64,000 bases of DNA from Enterococcus sp. CSURQ0835 (GTDB taxonomy: Bacteria; Bacillota; Bacilli; Lactobacillales; Enterococcaceae): positions 1 to 64,000 of the forward strand of contig NZ_CACSLH010000010.1 in the NCBI RefSeq assembly GCF_902706605.1. Direction: 5' to 3'. Below, piece after piece: positions 52,957-62,233 of the stretch. The notes beneath the pieces are model-generated. The model was not told the origin of the DNA. It searched no databases and saw only the letters and a program-made list of their open reading frames with translations. The stretch's first letter is position 1. Each line of letters starts with the position of its first letter. The position numbers and the translations under genes were made by a program.

Positions 52957-54246
52957 GTGGTGCGTGACCAAATTGTATTAACGAAACGCTTCGATCAGAT
53001 CAATCCCACTTCCGTTAGCGATTACGTTCGTCTAGACGGTTATCAAGGATTAAAACAAGCCCTGATCATGGACAACGAAGCGATTTTTACGGAATTGGAT
53101 GAAGCTTTGCTGCGAGGTCGAGGAGGGGCTGCTTACCCATTAGGCCGTAAGTGGCGTCATATGTACGGTTCAAAAGGTAACACGAAATATATCGTCTGTA
53201 ACGCCGACGAAGGAGAACCAGGAACCTTTAAAGATAAAGCGTTGATTGAAAAAGATCCCTTTGCGATCATCGAAGGCATGACGATTGCTGGCTACTTATT
53301 TGGTGCTAAACAAGGGTATATTTATATTCGTGGTGAGTATCGTCGTCTGCAAGACTTGTTCAATGAAGCCTTAGATAATGCGCGAAAAGCAAATTATTTA
53401 GGAGAAAATATTTTAGGCGCTGGTTTTGATTATGATATCAAAGTGATCTCGGGAGCTGGAGCGTATGTCTGCGGGGAAAACTCCGCTTTGTTAAATTCCA
53501 TCGAAGGAAAAACCGGGCGACCACGGGTTAAACCGCCTCATTTAGCGGATGTCGGCTTGTATTTGAAACCGACTTTAGTCAACAATGTCGAGTCCTTTGC
53601 TGGTGTCCCAGTGATTTTACGTAAAGGCGGACACTATTTCCGTGAATTAGGGACTGAAGATGGCGGCGGTACGAAATTAATCTGTTTATCTGGCCATATT
53701 AAAAATCGAGGCTTGTATGAAGTCAATCTCGGTACGCCATTATCAGAAATTTTATACAGTGAGGAATATGGCGGAGGATCCAGTACCGGTCGGCCGTTGA
53801 AGTTTATTCACTTTGGAGGGCAATCGGGTCCGATCGGTTCTGTGGCTCGATTAGCTGATTGTGAGTATTCTTATGACGGTTTGTGGGCAGAAAATTTGGC
53901 GATCGGTTCCGGTGCGATCGTCGTACTGGATGACAGTGTTAATTTGATCGATTATTTAGTATCGGTCGCTCAATTTTTCGCGCATGAATCTTGCGGCAAA
54001 TGTACGCCGTGTCGAATCGGTAGCTTGCGGATCGTAGAAATGTTGGAAACGTTTAAAGCGCAAGCTGCGGCTCCGGGAGATGTGGAACGATTTGAACATT
54101 TATTGACCCATGTGACCCAACTGTCAGCTTGTGGGTTAGGCCAATCGATTGCAACGGCGATGGTTTCAGCGATGAAGGATTTTCCAGAAGAATTCCAAGG
54201 GGTCGTGGATCAAGCGATACCTGAAAGACAGGAGGCTGCATGGTAA
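52957..54246 (+). CDS. NuoF-like NADH/FMN-binding subunit
   Basis: 429-aa NuoF/FdsB-type flavoprotein. RGRGGAAYPLGRKW and CNADEGEPGTFKD form the FMN/NADH site. GAGAYVCGENSALLNSIEGKTGRPR is the second nucleotide block, and the [4Fe-4S] N3 cluster motif is SCGKCTPCRIG plus a later Cys. It would pass electrons from formate to NAD+. The start is GTG 52957 behind AAGGAGTG. It overlaps the catalytic subunit gene by 7 nt. Confidence 0.93.
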   Translation: MVRDQIVLTKRFDQINPTSVSDYVRLDGYQGLKQALIMDNEAIFTELDEALLRGRGGAAYPLGRKWRHMYGSKGNTKYIVCNADEGEPGTFKDKALIEKDPFAIIEGMTIAGYLFGAKQGYIYIRGEYRRLQDLFNEALDNARKANYLGENILGAGFDYDIKVISGAGAYVCGENSALLNSIEGKTGRPRVKPPHLADVGLYLKPTLVNNVESFAGVPVILRKGGHYFRELGTEDGGGTKLICLSGHIKNRGLYEVNLGTPLSEILYSEEYGGGSSTGRPLKFIHFGGQSGPIGSVARLADCEYSYDGLWAENLAIGSGAIVVLDDSVNLIDYLVSVAQFFAHESCGKCTPCRIGSLRIVEMLETFKAQAAAPGDVERFEHLLTHVTQLSACGLGQSIATAMVSAMKDFPEEFQGVVDQAIPERQEAAW

Positions 54247-56987
54247 TGCCAGAAGTAAAAACCAACGTCAAGACAGTGACTTTGACGATCGATGACCATG
54301 AAGTCACGGTGCCAAAAGGGACGACACTTTTAACTGCGGCAGAGCAAGTCGGACTTGAGATCCCGACGTTATGCCATTTAAAAGAGTTGGCGCCTGATGG
54401 ATCGTGTCGGATGTGTGTGGTCGAAGTAGAAGGTGGACGCAAAGGTGGACTCGTGACTGCGTGTACCGCCCATGCCCAAGATGGGATGGTGATCCATACT
54501 AACAATCAAAAAGTGCGGGACTCTCGGCGCTTTGTATTAGATCTATTGTTGAGTAACCATACATTGGATTGTTTCCGTTGCCCAAGTAACGGTGATTGTA
54601 AGTTGCAAGATTATTCGTTGGAATACGGGATCAGTAAAACGAGTTTCCATGGTAAACGTCAACCGAGCAATCAAGTCGATGACACGAATCCATTTTTCAC
54701 TTATGATCCAGAAAAATGCATCATGTGTCGCCGCTGTGCACGTGTTTGTGAATCGCGCCAAGGTCGGGATGTGATCGCAACTGCTCGTCGAGGATTTGAT
54801 ACGAAGATGTTGCCTTGTTATGGTGAAGATTGGAGTTTGTCTGATTGCGAGTCTTGCGGCAATTGCGTTTCCGTTTGTCCGACGGGTGCTTTAGCGGCAA
54901 AAGATTCGAAAAAATTCCGCAAATGGCAAACGACGAAAGTACGCACGACTTGTCCGCATTGTGGGACTGGTTGTCAGTTGGATCTATTAGTCAAAAACAA
55001 TACGATCGTGGGAGCCGAACCAGCAAATGGTGCTGCTAACAAAAATTTATTGTGTGTGAAAGGCAAATTTGCGTCGTATAAATTCGTCGCATCAACGGAT
55101 CGTTTGACGAAACCGTTGATTAAGCAAAATGGAGAGTTTGTCGAAGCTTCATGGGATGACGCGTTGAATTTGATTGCTACACGATTTAATGAGATCAAAG
55201 AAAATCACGGTGCGGATAGTTTGGCTGGCTTTTCTTGCTCACGTTCTACCAATGAAGATAATTTCGTCTTTGAAAAAATGGTGCGGACGGCATTTGGCAC
55301 GAATAATGTCGATAATTGTGCGCGTGTGTGTCACTCAGCTTCAGTGCATGGACTCGCCAATACATTAGGCAGTGGGGCAATGACCAATACGATTGAAGAT
55401 ATCACAACTGATGTAGATGCGATCTTACTCGTCGGCTCGAATCCGACTGAAGCGCATCCAGTGATCGGCGCCCAAATCCGTCAAGCAATCCAACACGGGA
55501 CCAAACTGATCGTCGTTGATCCTCGTAAGATCGATTTAGTGAAAAATAGTAAATTACATCTTCAAATCAAAGGTGGGACTAATGTCGCTTTTGCCAACGG
55601 GATGATGAATGTCATCATCAATGAAGGGCTAGAAGATCAAGATTTCATTCGCGAACGGACAGAAGGCTATGAAGCGATGAAAGAACTAGTTGCTTCATAC
55701 ACACCAGAAGTAGTGGCGGAAATTTGTGAGATCGATAAAGAAGACTTGATTGCAGCAGCGCGGTTATATGCCACCGTCGACAAAGCACCGATCATTTATT
55801 GTTTAGGGGTCACGGAACACTCTTCCGGGACAGAAGGCGTGATGAGCATGTCGAATTTGGCGATGCTCGTAGGTAAATTAGGTCGACCAGGTTGTGGCGT
55901 TAATCCGTTACGTGGTCAAAATAATGTTCAAGGTGCTTGTGATATGGGATGTTCGCCATTTGATTTCCCAGGGTATCAAAAAGTCGCCAATGAAAGTACG
56001 ATCGATAAATTTGAAGCAGCTTGGCAAACCGAATTGAACCGTAAGATCGGGTTGACTTCTACACAAGTTTTACCAGCGGCGATCAAAGGTGATATCCACG
56101 GATTATATATTTTCGGGGAAGATCCGATCGTCACAGATCCTGATATCAGTCACGTGCGTAAAGCGTTAGAAAGTTTAGATTTTCTAGTGGTGCAAGAGTT
56201 GTTTATGACCGAAACAGCAGCGTATGCCGATGTCGTTTTACCCGGAATCAGTTTTGCGGAAAAAGACGGGACCTTCACGAATACGGAACGCCGCATCCAA
56301 CGTATTCGAAAAGCGGTGGAACCAAAAGGCGAAGCGCGCGAAGATTATACTGTTTTTTGTGACGTTGCTACTCGAATGGGCTATCCGATGCAGTATGAAA
56401 ATCCAAGTGCTATCATGGACGAAATCGCCCAACTCTTACCAACGTTTGGCGGCGTGAATTATGAACGTTTAGAAGCAAATGGCGGGCGCGGTTTGCAGTG
56501 GCCTTGCCGGAGCCTAGACGATCCAGGAACCGCAATCATGCACGTGGGCGAGTTTACTCGCGGCAAAGGCTTGTTCATGGCGATTCCGTATAAACCTGCT
56601 AAAGAATTACCAGATGACACGTATCCGTTCTTGATGTCGACCGGGCGGATGTTATATCATTACAATACACGAGCAATGACTGGGCGTACGGAAGGGATCA
56701 ATGAATTGGCGAACCATTCGTATATCGAGATCAATTATCAAAACGCCAATCAATTAGGGATCAAAGATGGAGATAAAGTCAAAGTCACATCCCGTCGAGG
56801 CGAGATTGAAACTTACGCGCGAGTAGGCGATACGGTTATGATCGATTCAGTCTTCATGACGTTCCATTTTCCAGATGGGAATGTCAATGAGATCACGAAT
56901 GCTGTTTTTGATGATATCGCCATCATTCCAGAATATAAAGTCTGTGCGGTCCAAATCGAACCAGTCAAAGCAGTCGTGAATGTGTAA
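54240..56987 (+). CDS. fdhA: Formate dehydrogenase catalytic subunit, cysteine type
   Basis: 915-aa molybdopterin enzyme with a NuoG-like N-terminus. A [2Fe-2S] domain (Cys at about 45, 56, 59, 75), the C3H cluster segment (HTLDCFRCPSNGDC) and a two-[4Fe-4S] ferredoxin domain (CIMCRRCARVCE, CESCGNCVSVCP) are followed by a further cluster (CPHCGTGC) and the bis-MGD domains. The Mo ligand is Cys364 in DNCARVCHSAS, where E. coli FdhF has selenocysteine, and no in-frame TGA is present. With the NuoE- and NuoF-like partners it resembles soluble FdsABG-type NAD+-dependent formate dehydrogenases. AGGAGG precedes the ATG. Confidence 0.93.
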   Translation: MVMPEVKTNVKTVTLTIDDHEVTVPKGTTLLTAAEQVGLEIPTLCHLKELAPDGSCRMCVVEVEGGRKGGLVTACTAHAQDGMVIHTNNQKVRDSRRFVLDLLLSNHTLDCFRCPSNGDCKLQDYSLEYGISKTSFHGKRQPSNQVDDTNPFFTYDPEKCIMCRRCARVCESRQGRDVIATARRGFDTKMLPCYGEDWSLSDCESCGNCVSVCPTGALAAKDSKKFRKWQTTKVRTTCPHCGTGCQLDLLVKNNTIVGAEPANGAANKNLLCVKGKFASYKFVASTDRLTKPLIKQNGEFVEASWDDALNLIATRFNEIKENHGADSLAGFSCSRSTNEDNFVFEKMVRTAFGTNNVDNCARVCHSASVHGLANTLGSGAMTNTIEDITTDVDAILLVGSNPTEAHPVIGAQIRQAIQHGTKLIVVDPRKIDLVKNSKLHLQIKGGTNVAFANGMMNVIINEGLEDQDFIRERTEGYEAMKELVASYTPEVVAEICEIDKEDLIAAARLYATVDKAPIIYCLGVTEHSSGTEGVMSMSNLAMLVGKLGRPGCGVNPLRGQNNVQGACDMGCSPFDFPGYQKVANESTIDKFEAAWQTELNRKIGLTSTQVLPAAIKGDIHGLYIFGEDPIVTDPDISHVRKALESLDFLVVQELFMTETAAYADVVLPGISFAEKDGTFTNTERRIQRIRKAVEPKGEAREDYTVFCDVATRMGYPMQYENPSAIMDEIAQLLPTFGGVNYERLEANGGRGLQWPCRSLDDPGTAIMHVGEFTRGKGLFMAIPYKPAKELPDDTYPFLMSTGRMLYHYNTRAMTGRTEGINELANHSYIEINYQNANQLGIKDGDKVKVTSRRGEIETYARVGDTVMIDSVFMTFHFPDGNVNEITNAVFDDIAIIPEYKVCAVQIEPVKAVVNV

Positions 56988-57008
56988 AGTAGAAAGAAGG
57001 AACGAGCG

Positions 57009-58214
57009 GTGATCGAAGTTGAAGCAGCTCAAGGGCTTTTGCGTCAAGCCTTAGCAAAACAAACGAAAACAGAAATGCTTCCGCTGTTAAACGCTAGCGG
57101 ACGCGTAACTGCTGAAGCGATCACCGCACCAGTGGCTGTGCCAAGTTTTCCGCGTTCTGGTATGGATGGGTATGCGGTTTACGCGGCTGATTTAGTAGGC
57201 GCTAGTCAAGCCACGCCTGTTAGTTTGCCGGTCGCAGGAACGCTATATGCAGGTGATGATCCGACTGGGCTGACAGGCAAACGCCAAACTGCTTATCGGG
57301 TGATGACTGGGGCTGCAATCCCCACCGGTTTTGATACTGTCGTCAAGCAAGAATTGACTGATCAAGGCAGTCAGTGTGTCGCTTTTTATACCACACCGGT
57401 CGCAGGTAGTAATTATGGCGCGATCGGTGAAGATATCCAGTTGGGACAAGCAATCTTACCGGCTAACTTTCGGTTAACGAGTGCGGCATTAGGAATCTTA
57501 GCGAGTCTTGGGATCAAAGAAGTATCGGTGCTAAAAAAAATTCGCGTCGGGCTCATAGCGACTGGAAGTGAGTTAGCGCCATTAGGTCAATCCCTGCTGC
57601 CAGGTCAGATTTATAACAGTACGAGTTACACGGTCGCAGCTGCAATCACTCAATTTGGTGGTGAAGTAGTTTTTCAAACGGTTTGTCCCGATGATCCGAT
57701 CGCTTTTCAAAAAATCGTCCAAAGCTATGCGGGGCAAGTCGATCTAGTGATCACAACTGGTGGTGTTTCCGTCGGTGAAAAAGATTTTATTCCGCAAGGC
57801 TTGGCACTGCTAGGAGCAGAGGAACTTTTTCATTATGTCAATCTTAAACCGGGAACACCGGTGATGGCGGCTAAGTGGCAAGAAAGTATCATCTTGTCGC
57901 TTTCTGGTAATCCCTTTGCCGCATTCGTAAACTTCCAATTGTTTTATTGGGATCTAGTAGCGCATTTTTATCACTGCGAAGCCTTTGCTTTAAAAGAAAA
58001 ATGGGGCACGATCGTTTCCGGTGAAATGGAAGCAGGTCGCATCCGCCGTTTTATTCGCGCGACTTACACTGACGGTCGTATTCAGATCGCGCCACGGGGC
58101 CATCGTTCTGCGATCTTTCATACGACGATTGCGACCAATTGTTTAGTAGAACAGCCTGTCGGTGAAAAAATACAACCTGGCTCGATCGTGAAAATTTATT
58201 TGTGGCCGGAATAA
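57009..58214 (+). CDS. moeA: Molybdopterin molybdenumtransferase
   Basis: 401-aa MoeA, which inserts molybdate into adenylylated molybdopterin. FPRSGMDGYAVYA is the N-terminal block, the MoCF domain contains TGSELAPLG and TTGGVSVGEKDFI, and LSGNPFAAFVNFQLF follows. A C-terminal beta-barrel domain (domain IV) is present. The start is GTG 57009 behind GAAGGAA. It follows the formate dehydrogenase gene by 21 nt and is likely co-transcribed. Confidence 0.95.
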   Translation: MIEVEAAQGLLRQALAKQTKTEMLPLLNASGRVTAEAITAPVAVPSFPRSGMDGYAVYAADLVGASQATPVSLPVAGTLYAGDDPTGLTGKRQTAYRVMTGAAIPTGFDTVVKQELTDQGSQCVAFYTTPVAGSNYGAIGEDIQLGQAILPANFRLTSAALGILASLGIKEVSVLKKIRVGLIATGSELAPLGQSLLPGQIYNSTSYTVAAAITQFGGEVVFQTVCPDDPIAFQKIVQSYAGQVDLVITTGGVSVGEKDFIPQGLALLGAEELFHYVNLKPGTPVMAAKWQESIILSLSGNPFAAFVNFQLFYWDLVAHFYHCEAFALKEKWGTIVSGEMEAGRIRRFIRATYTDGRIQIAPRGHRSAIFHTTIATNCLVEQPVGEKIQPGSIVKIYLWPE

Positions 58215-58219
58215 TATTT

Positions 58220-58256
58220 CTCCTTCGTGACCAAATCGGTTTGCGAAGGAGTTTTT
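58220..58256 (+). terminator. Formate operon terminator
   Basis: CTCCTTCG (58220-58227) pairs with CGAAGGAG (58244-58251), followed by TTTTTATTTTT. Confidence 0.85.
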
Positions 58257-58295
58257 ATTTTTCTATACCATTTTCTACAAAAAACTTTTTTTAAA

Positions 58296-58312
58296 CCAAA
58301 TTTTTTATTTGG
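58296..58312. promoter_or_regulatory. AT-rich dyad upstream of the mod operon
   Basis: CCAAATTTTTTATTTGG has 6-bp arms and overlaps a possible -35 (TTGGAA, 58309-58314; the -10 would be TAGAAC 17 nt later). It resembles the dyads at the other molybdenum promoters only loosely. Confidence 0.35.
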
Positions 58313-58378
58313 AATCGCTATCTTTCTAACGTAGAACATGCTAGGCTAGTAGTGCAAAATAGTTGTGAGGTGAGAATT

Positions 58379-59353
58379 GTGGAAGTTGTTGAAACGAAAC
58401 AGGCAGTGGGTTTGACGTTGTGCCAAGATATTACCGAGATCGTACGGGGTGTCAGAAAAGGTGCGCGCTTTAGAAAAGGCCATGTCGTGACAAAAGAAGA
58501 TATCCCGGTGTTATTAGCGCTAGGCAAAGAACATTTATATGTGTGGGAAGAAAATGATCAGCTACTTCATGAAGAGGCGGCGGCTGAACTTTTATATAGA
58601 TTGTGTGCTTCCGAATTTATCGAACCGACACCTGTTAAAGAAGGCAAGATCGAAGCCAAGGCGAAAGTTGCGGGCGTCGTAACGGTCAAAACAGCTGCGT
58701 TAGACCAAGTCAATGGTTTTGGGGAAACCATGATCGCCACTAAAGCGAATTTTTATGAAGCGCAAAAAGGGGAATCGATCGCTGGCATGCGTATCATTCC
58801 TTTAACGATCACAAAAGAAAAAATGCAGCAGCTGCAAACACTAGTGCCAGAGCGTGAATTAGTTCAGCTTTGGCCGTTTAAAACTAAAACGGTGGGAATC
58901 GTTACGACGGGAAGCGAGGTCTACAAAGGGCGGATCAAAGATGGGTTTGAACCTGTCTTACGGGAAAAGTTAGCCAGCTATCCAGTCGAAATCACGGCGC
59001 ACCAGATCGTGGATGATTCTTTGGTGCACATCACAGCTGCAATTGAAGATATGAAACAAGCGGGAATCGATATTATTTTATGTACGGGTGGGATGAGTGT
59101 CGATCCTGACGATGTGACAGCTGACGCGATCAAAGCAGCCAGTGATGAACTAGTTTGTTATGGCACACCCGTCTTACCGGGCTCGATGTTCAGTTTAGCT
59201 TATACGAAAAATGGACAAACGATCATGGGTTTACCGGGAGCGGTGATGTTCTCGAAAAAAACCGTCTTCGATTTGATCTGGCCGCGAGTTTTAGCAGAAC
59301 TAACCATCACCCCGCAGCAAATCGCGCAACTGGGCGTCGGCGGGTTGTTGTAG
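58379..59353 (+). CDS. Molybdopterin-binding (MoCF domain) protein, MoeA-like
   Basis: 324-aa protein. The C-terminal half is a MoaB/Mog-type domain (VGIVTTGSEVYKG, DIILCTGGMSVDPDD, GLPGAVMFSK). The N-terminal ~170 residues form a different, partly MoeA-like region with no membrane segments. Proteins of this type occur with molybdenum hydroxylase and formate dehydrogenase clusters and are usually annotated only as molybdopterin-binding, so the exact step is unknown. The start is GTG 58379, 7 nt beyond GAGGTG; codons from 58352 are excluded. It is the first gene of an operon with modB, modC and mog. Confidence 0.82.
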   Translation: MEVVETKQAVGLTLCQDITEIVRGVRKGARFRKGHVVTKEDIPVLLALGKEHLYVWEENDQLLHEEAAAELLYRLCASEFIEPTPVKEGKIEAKAKVAGVVTVKTAALDQVNGFGETMIATKANFYEAQKGESIAGMRIIPLTITKEKMQQLQTLVPERELVQLWPFKTKTVGIVTTGSEVYKGRIKDGFEPVLREKLASYPVEITAHQIVDDSLVHITAAIEDMKQAGIDIILCTGGMSVDPDDVTADAIKAASDELVCYGTPVLPGSMFSLAYTKNGQTIMGLPGAVMFSKKTVFDLIWPRVLAELTITPQQIAQLGVGGLL

Positions 59354-59362
59354 GAGGCGCGC

Positions 59363-60025
59363 ATGTCACCATTATTATTATCTATGAAGACCGCAACATG
59401 TGCCGGTCTGATCACATTTGTATTGGGACTGTTGATAGCAAAAGCGGTCAATCAAATTCGCAACCAACAAGTCAAGATCCTATTAGATGGCCTGCTAACG
59501 TTGCCGATGGTCTTGCCGCCAACGGTCGCGGGGTTTTTCTTGTTGTATCTTTTCGGTGTCCAAGGTATTTTAGGAAAATTTTTCTTAGAATTTTTTGCGT
59601 GGAAGATCGCATTTTCTTGGAGCGCGACGGTCTTAGCTGCAGTCGTGATCTCGTTTCCATTGATGTATCGCTCGGCTCGCGGGGCGTTAGAGCAAGTCGA
59701 TCCTGATTATTTAAATGCTGCACGCACATTGGGTTTATCTGAGACCTTTATTTTTTTTAAATTAGAATTGCCACTGGCGACTCCTGGAATCTTGTCAGGC
59801 GGTATTTTATCTTTTGCGCGCGGGCTAGGTGAATTTGGGGCGACGGCAATGATCGCGGGCAATATCGCGGGTAAAACACGGACCTTGCCGTTGTCGATTT
59901 ATTCATCGGTAGCCGGCGGACGGATGCAAGATGCCTACCACGATGTTTTTTTGATCGTTGTTTTTTCATTTGTCGTTGTAGTGTTGATGAATTTGATCAC
60001 ATTGAGAAAAGGAGCAGTTCGATGA
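59363..60025 (+). CDS. modB: Molybdate ABC transporter permease
   Basis: 220-aa ModB with five hydrophobic segments. The PPTVAGFFLLYLFG and the EAA loop RTLGLSETFIFFKLELPLATPGILSG are typical of ModB/CysT-like permeases. It forms the homodimeric membrane channel for molybdate, with ModA and ModC. The ribosome binding site is TAGGAGG. The last four bases overlap modC. Confidence 0.93.
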   Translation: MSPLLLSMKTATCAGLITFVLGLLIAKAVNQIRNQQVKILLDGLLTLPMVLPPTVAGFFLLYLFGVQGILGKFFLEFFAWKIAFSWSATVLAAVVISFPLMYRSARGALEQVDPDYLNAARTLGLSETFIFFKLELPLATPGILSGGILSFARGLGEFGATAMIAGNIAGKTRTLPLSIYSSVAGGRMQDAYHDVFLIVVFSFVVVVLMNLITLRKGAVR

Positions 60026-61044
60026 GCCTAGAAGTAGATTTTACGAAAAAATTGACTAACTTTACGCTCCGCTGTCGGCTGACTTCGCAAAATGATCAAC
60101 TAGCACTTTTGGGGGCATCAGGTTCTGGGAAAAGTATGATCTTAAAATGTATCGCGGGCATCGAGCAACCAGATGCTGGGCGGATCATCGTGAATGGGCG
60201 CACGTTGTATGATTCAGAAAAAAAGATTGATCTGCGACCGCAAAGACGCAAAGTCGGCTATTTGTTTCAAAATTATGCGTTGTTTCCGAATTTAACAGTC
60301 CGACAAAATATTGCGTGTGTCGCTCAAAAGACAGCAGTGGATGCCTTGTTGGCACGTTTTGAATTGACTGATGTGGCCCAACAATACAGTCATGCGTTGT
60401 CTGGCGGACAGCAGCAACGCGTTGCTCTTGCACGTTTGTTAGCTTCACAACCGGATATTTTGTTATTGGATGAACCATTTTCGGCACTGGATACGTTTTT
60501 AAAAGAAAAAGTCGAACTAGAGATGAAACATTTTTTAGCGACTTACGACGGTGATGTGATCTTTGTCACCCACAATCGCAATGAAGCGTATCGTTTGTGT
60601 CAAAAGCTCGCGATTTTAGACCAGGGGCAAGTGGTGGAATCTGGTGAGATGAAACAAATTTTTGATCAGCCGCAACAAGTGGCGACGGCGCGGTTGACAG
60701 GGGTAAAAAATATTTCACGAATCGAAAAGCTCGATGACTATACGGTCCGCGCGCTGGACTGGCAGCTCGTCTTAAAAACTGCCCGTAAAGTGACAGCTGA
60801 TGTGACGCAGATCGGGGTCCGTGCCCACGATCTAGCCCCGTGTAGCCCCTCCGCTGAAAATGCGTTTGCCGCTACGATCTTAGAACAAAGTGAAACGCCA
60901 TTTGAGCAGCAATTTTATTGTCAAGGGTCACCTGGAACGCGTGAACTTTGGTGGAAGTTAGCTAAAAGTCAGCCCAATCAGTTTACAGGTCATTTAACGA
61001 TCCCGCCGTCCAAGATCCAATTACTAAAAGACACGTGTAACTGA
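60022..61044 (+). CDS. modC: Molybdate ABC transporter ATP-binding protein
   Basis: 340-aa ModC. Walker A is GASGSGKSM (the usual final Thr/Ser position has Met), the signature LSGGQQQRVALARL and Walker B ILLLDEPFSALD. The C-terminal ~110 residues take the place of the molybdate-binding TOBE domain but are divergent. Together with ModB and ModA it imports molybdate. It overlaps modB by 4 nt and is 17 nt from mog. Confidence 0.92.
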   Translation: MSLEVDFTKKLTNFTLRCRLTSQNDQLALLGASGSGKSMILKCIAGIEQPDAGRIIVNGRTLYDSEKKIDLRPQRRKVGYLFQNYALFPNLTVRQNIACVAQKTAVDALLARFELTDVAQQYSHALSGGQQQRVALARLLASQPDILLLDEPFSALDTFLKEKVELEMKHFLATYDGDVIFVTHNRNEAYRLCQKLAILDQGQVVESGEMKQIFDQPQQVATARLTGVKNISRIEKLDDYTVRALDWQLVLKTARKVTADVTQIGVRAHDLAPCSPSAENAFAATILEQSETPFEQQFYCQGSPGTRELWWKLAKSQPNQFTGHLTIPPSKIQLLKDTCN

Positions 61045-61061
61045 AGCAAAGGAGTGAAAAC

Positions 61062-61556
61062 ATGACGTATACGGTTGCTATTTTGACTGCTAGTGATCGT
61101 GGAGCCGCGGGGATTCGAGCTGATCTCAGTGGGCCAGCGATTAAAAAAATTTGTACGGAAAATGGATTCGAGGTGGTAGACTACGCGCTCGTGCCCGATG
61201 AACAAGCTGTGATCTGTCAACAATTGCAAACGTGGTGTGACAATCAGACATGCGATTTGATCTTGACGACTGGTGGTACGGGACTAGCCGCACGAGATGT
61301 CACGCCGGAAGCGACACTGGCGGTAGCTGATAAAATTGTCCCGGGAATCGCAGAAGCACTGCGTAATTTTTCGCTCAAAATTACCAAACGCGCGATGTTA
61401 AGCCGTGGCGTGGCGGTGATCAGCGGCCAAACTTTGATCATAAATCTGCCCGGCAGTGTCAAAGCCGTAGAAGAATCATTGACCTATCTACTCGACCAAT
61501 TACCGCATGCTCTAGGGATTTTAACTGACCGCAATCAAGAAGCTGAAAAACATTAA
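61062..61556 (+). CDS. mog: Molybdopterin adenylyltransferase (MogA/MoaB family)
   Basis: 164-aa single-domain MoCF protein. TASDRGAAGIRADLSGPAI at the N-terminus and DLILTTGGTGLAARDVTPEAT with the conserved Asp are the nucleotide and pterin site. NLPGSVKAVEESL is the last family block. Mog adenylylates molybdopterin before MoeA inserts molybdenum. It ends the mod operon, just before a terminator. Confidence 0.93.
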   Translation: MTYTVAILTASDRGAAGIRADLSGPAIKKICTENGFEVVDYALVPDEQAVICQQLQTWCDNQTCDLILTTGGTGLAARDVTPEATLAVADKIVPGIAEALRNFSLKITKRAMLSRGVAVISGQTLIINLPGSVKAVEESLTYLLDQLPHALGILTDRNQEAEKH

Positions 61557-61597
61557 AAAAGATCACGCTAGCAAAATTTGTTGGTGTGATCTTTTTT
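61556..61597. terminator. Bidirectional terminator after mog
   Basis: AAAAAGATCAC (61556-61566) and GTGATCTTTTT (61586-61596) pair and flank an imperfect loop. It separates mog from the convergent HicB-like gene. Confidence 0.8.
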
Positions 61598-61605
61598 AAT
61601 GTTGA

Positions 61606-62058
61606 TTAATCTGCAAGATGTTTTTCAACAATGGCATCGACTAGTGTTTTTGAAAAATCAAGTTCCGATGTTTGACCAAGTCGGTTTGCCCATTTGGGAA
61701 CTGTTAGTGTTTTTTCCACTGGATCATTTCCGTTTAAGTAATTAGTCAGATCAGCTGTCACCATGGAAATAAATGATTTTTCAGGATCAAAAGACGATGA
61801 AAATTCAGGCTCATCTTTGAAGGAATCATCTTCAGTCAGCGAAAGTTTGTGGATGTTCGGCGGCGCTGGAATGGGTTCATTTTCTTCAATCATAATCGAG
61901 AGCAACCCACCAAGGTAATCAGCCGCCATCATCATGGCATCCGAAATATCATCTCCTTGTGTTCCAGAACTTTCAAGATCAGGGAAATGAACGAAATAAG
62001 GTGCAATATGTTCAGCTTCGAAATCATAGTAAAAAAGAGCTGGATAAGTTACAAGCAT
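61606..62058 (-). CDS. HicB-family antitoxin-like protein, orphan
   Basis: 150-aa protein. The N-terminal ~60 residues have the HicB partial RNase H-like fold (YYDFEAEHIAPYFVHFPDLESSGTQGDDISDAMMMAADYL). The C-terminal half contains an acidic linker and a short helical region near residue 130 that might be a ribbon-helix-helix or related DNA-binding part. No HicA toxin ORF is seen on either side. The start is the ATG at 62058 after AGAGG. It lies oddly between molybdate genes. Confidence 0.75.
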   Translation of the reverse strand: MLVTYPALFYYDFEAEHIAPYFVHFPDLESSGTQGDDISDAMMMAADYLGGLLSIMIEENEPIPAPPNIHKLSLTEDDSFKDEPEFSSSFDPEKSFISMVTADLTNYLNGNDPVEKTLTVPKWANRLGQTSELDFSKTLVDAIVEKHLAD

Positions 62059-62141
62059 CAAAAATGCCTCTTTTAAAAAAGCTGCTGATACATTCAGTCA
62101 GGCTTCAGTAGTTTTATTGTTAGTCAATTGAGCTAATGAAC

Positions 62142-62181
62142 AAAAACGATTTCGCTATCAATTAAGAGCGAAACCGTTTTT
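62142..62181 (-). terminator. modA terminator
   Basis: On the minus strand AAAAACGGTTTCGCT and AGCGAAATCGTTTTT pair (one G-U), with a T-rich tail, 50 nt after the modA stop codon. Confidence 0.75.
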
Positions 62182-62233
62182 GTTTATTAAAGAGATTGTG
62201 TTAAAGGGAATCTTGAGTTATTAATTGGAATTT

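Noticed and set aside
54240-56987. Selenocysteine-containing formate dehydrogenase
   Set aside because: The active-site codon at 55329 is TGT (Cys) and there is no in-frame TGA, so no selenium insertion is needed for this subunit.
62059-62233. Short hicA toxin next to hicB
   Set aside because: The flanking gaps hold no small frame with the HicA GSHxxF-type pattern; the sequence is a terminator and AT-rich spacer.
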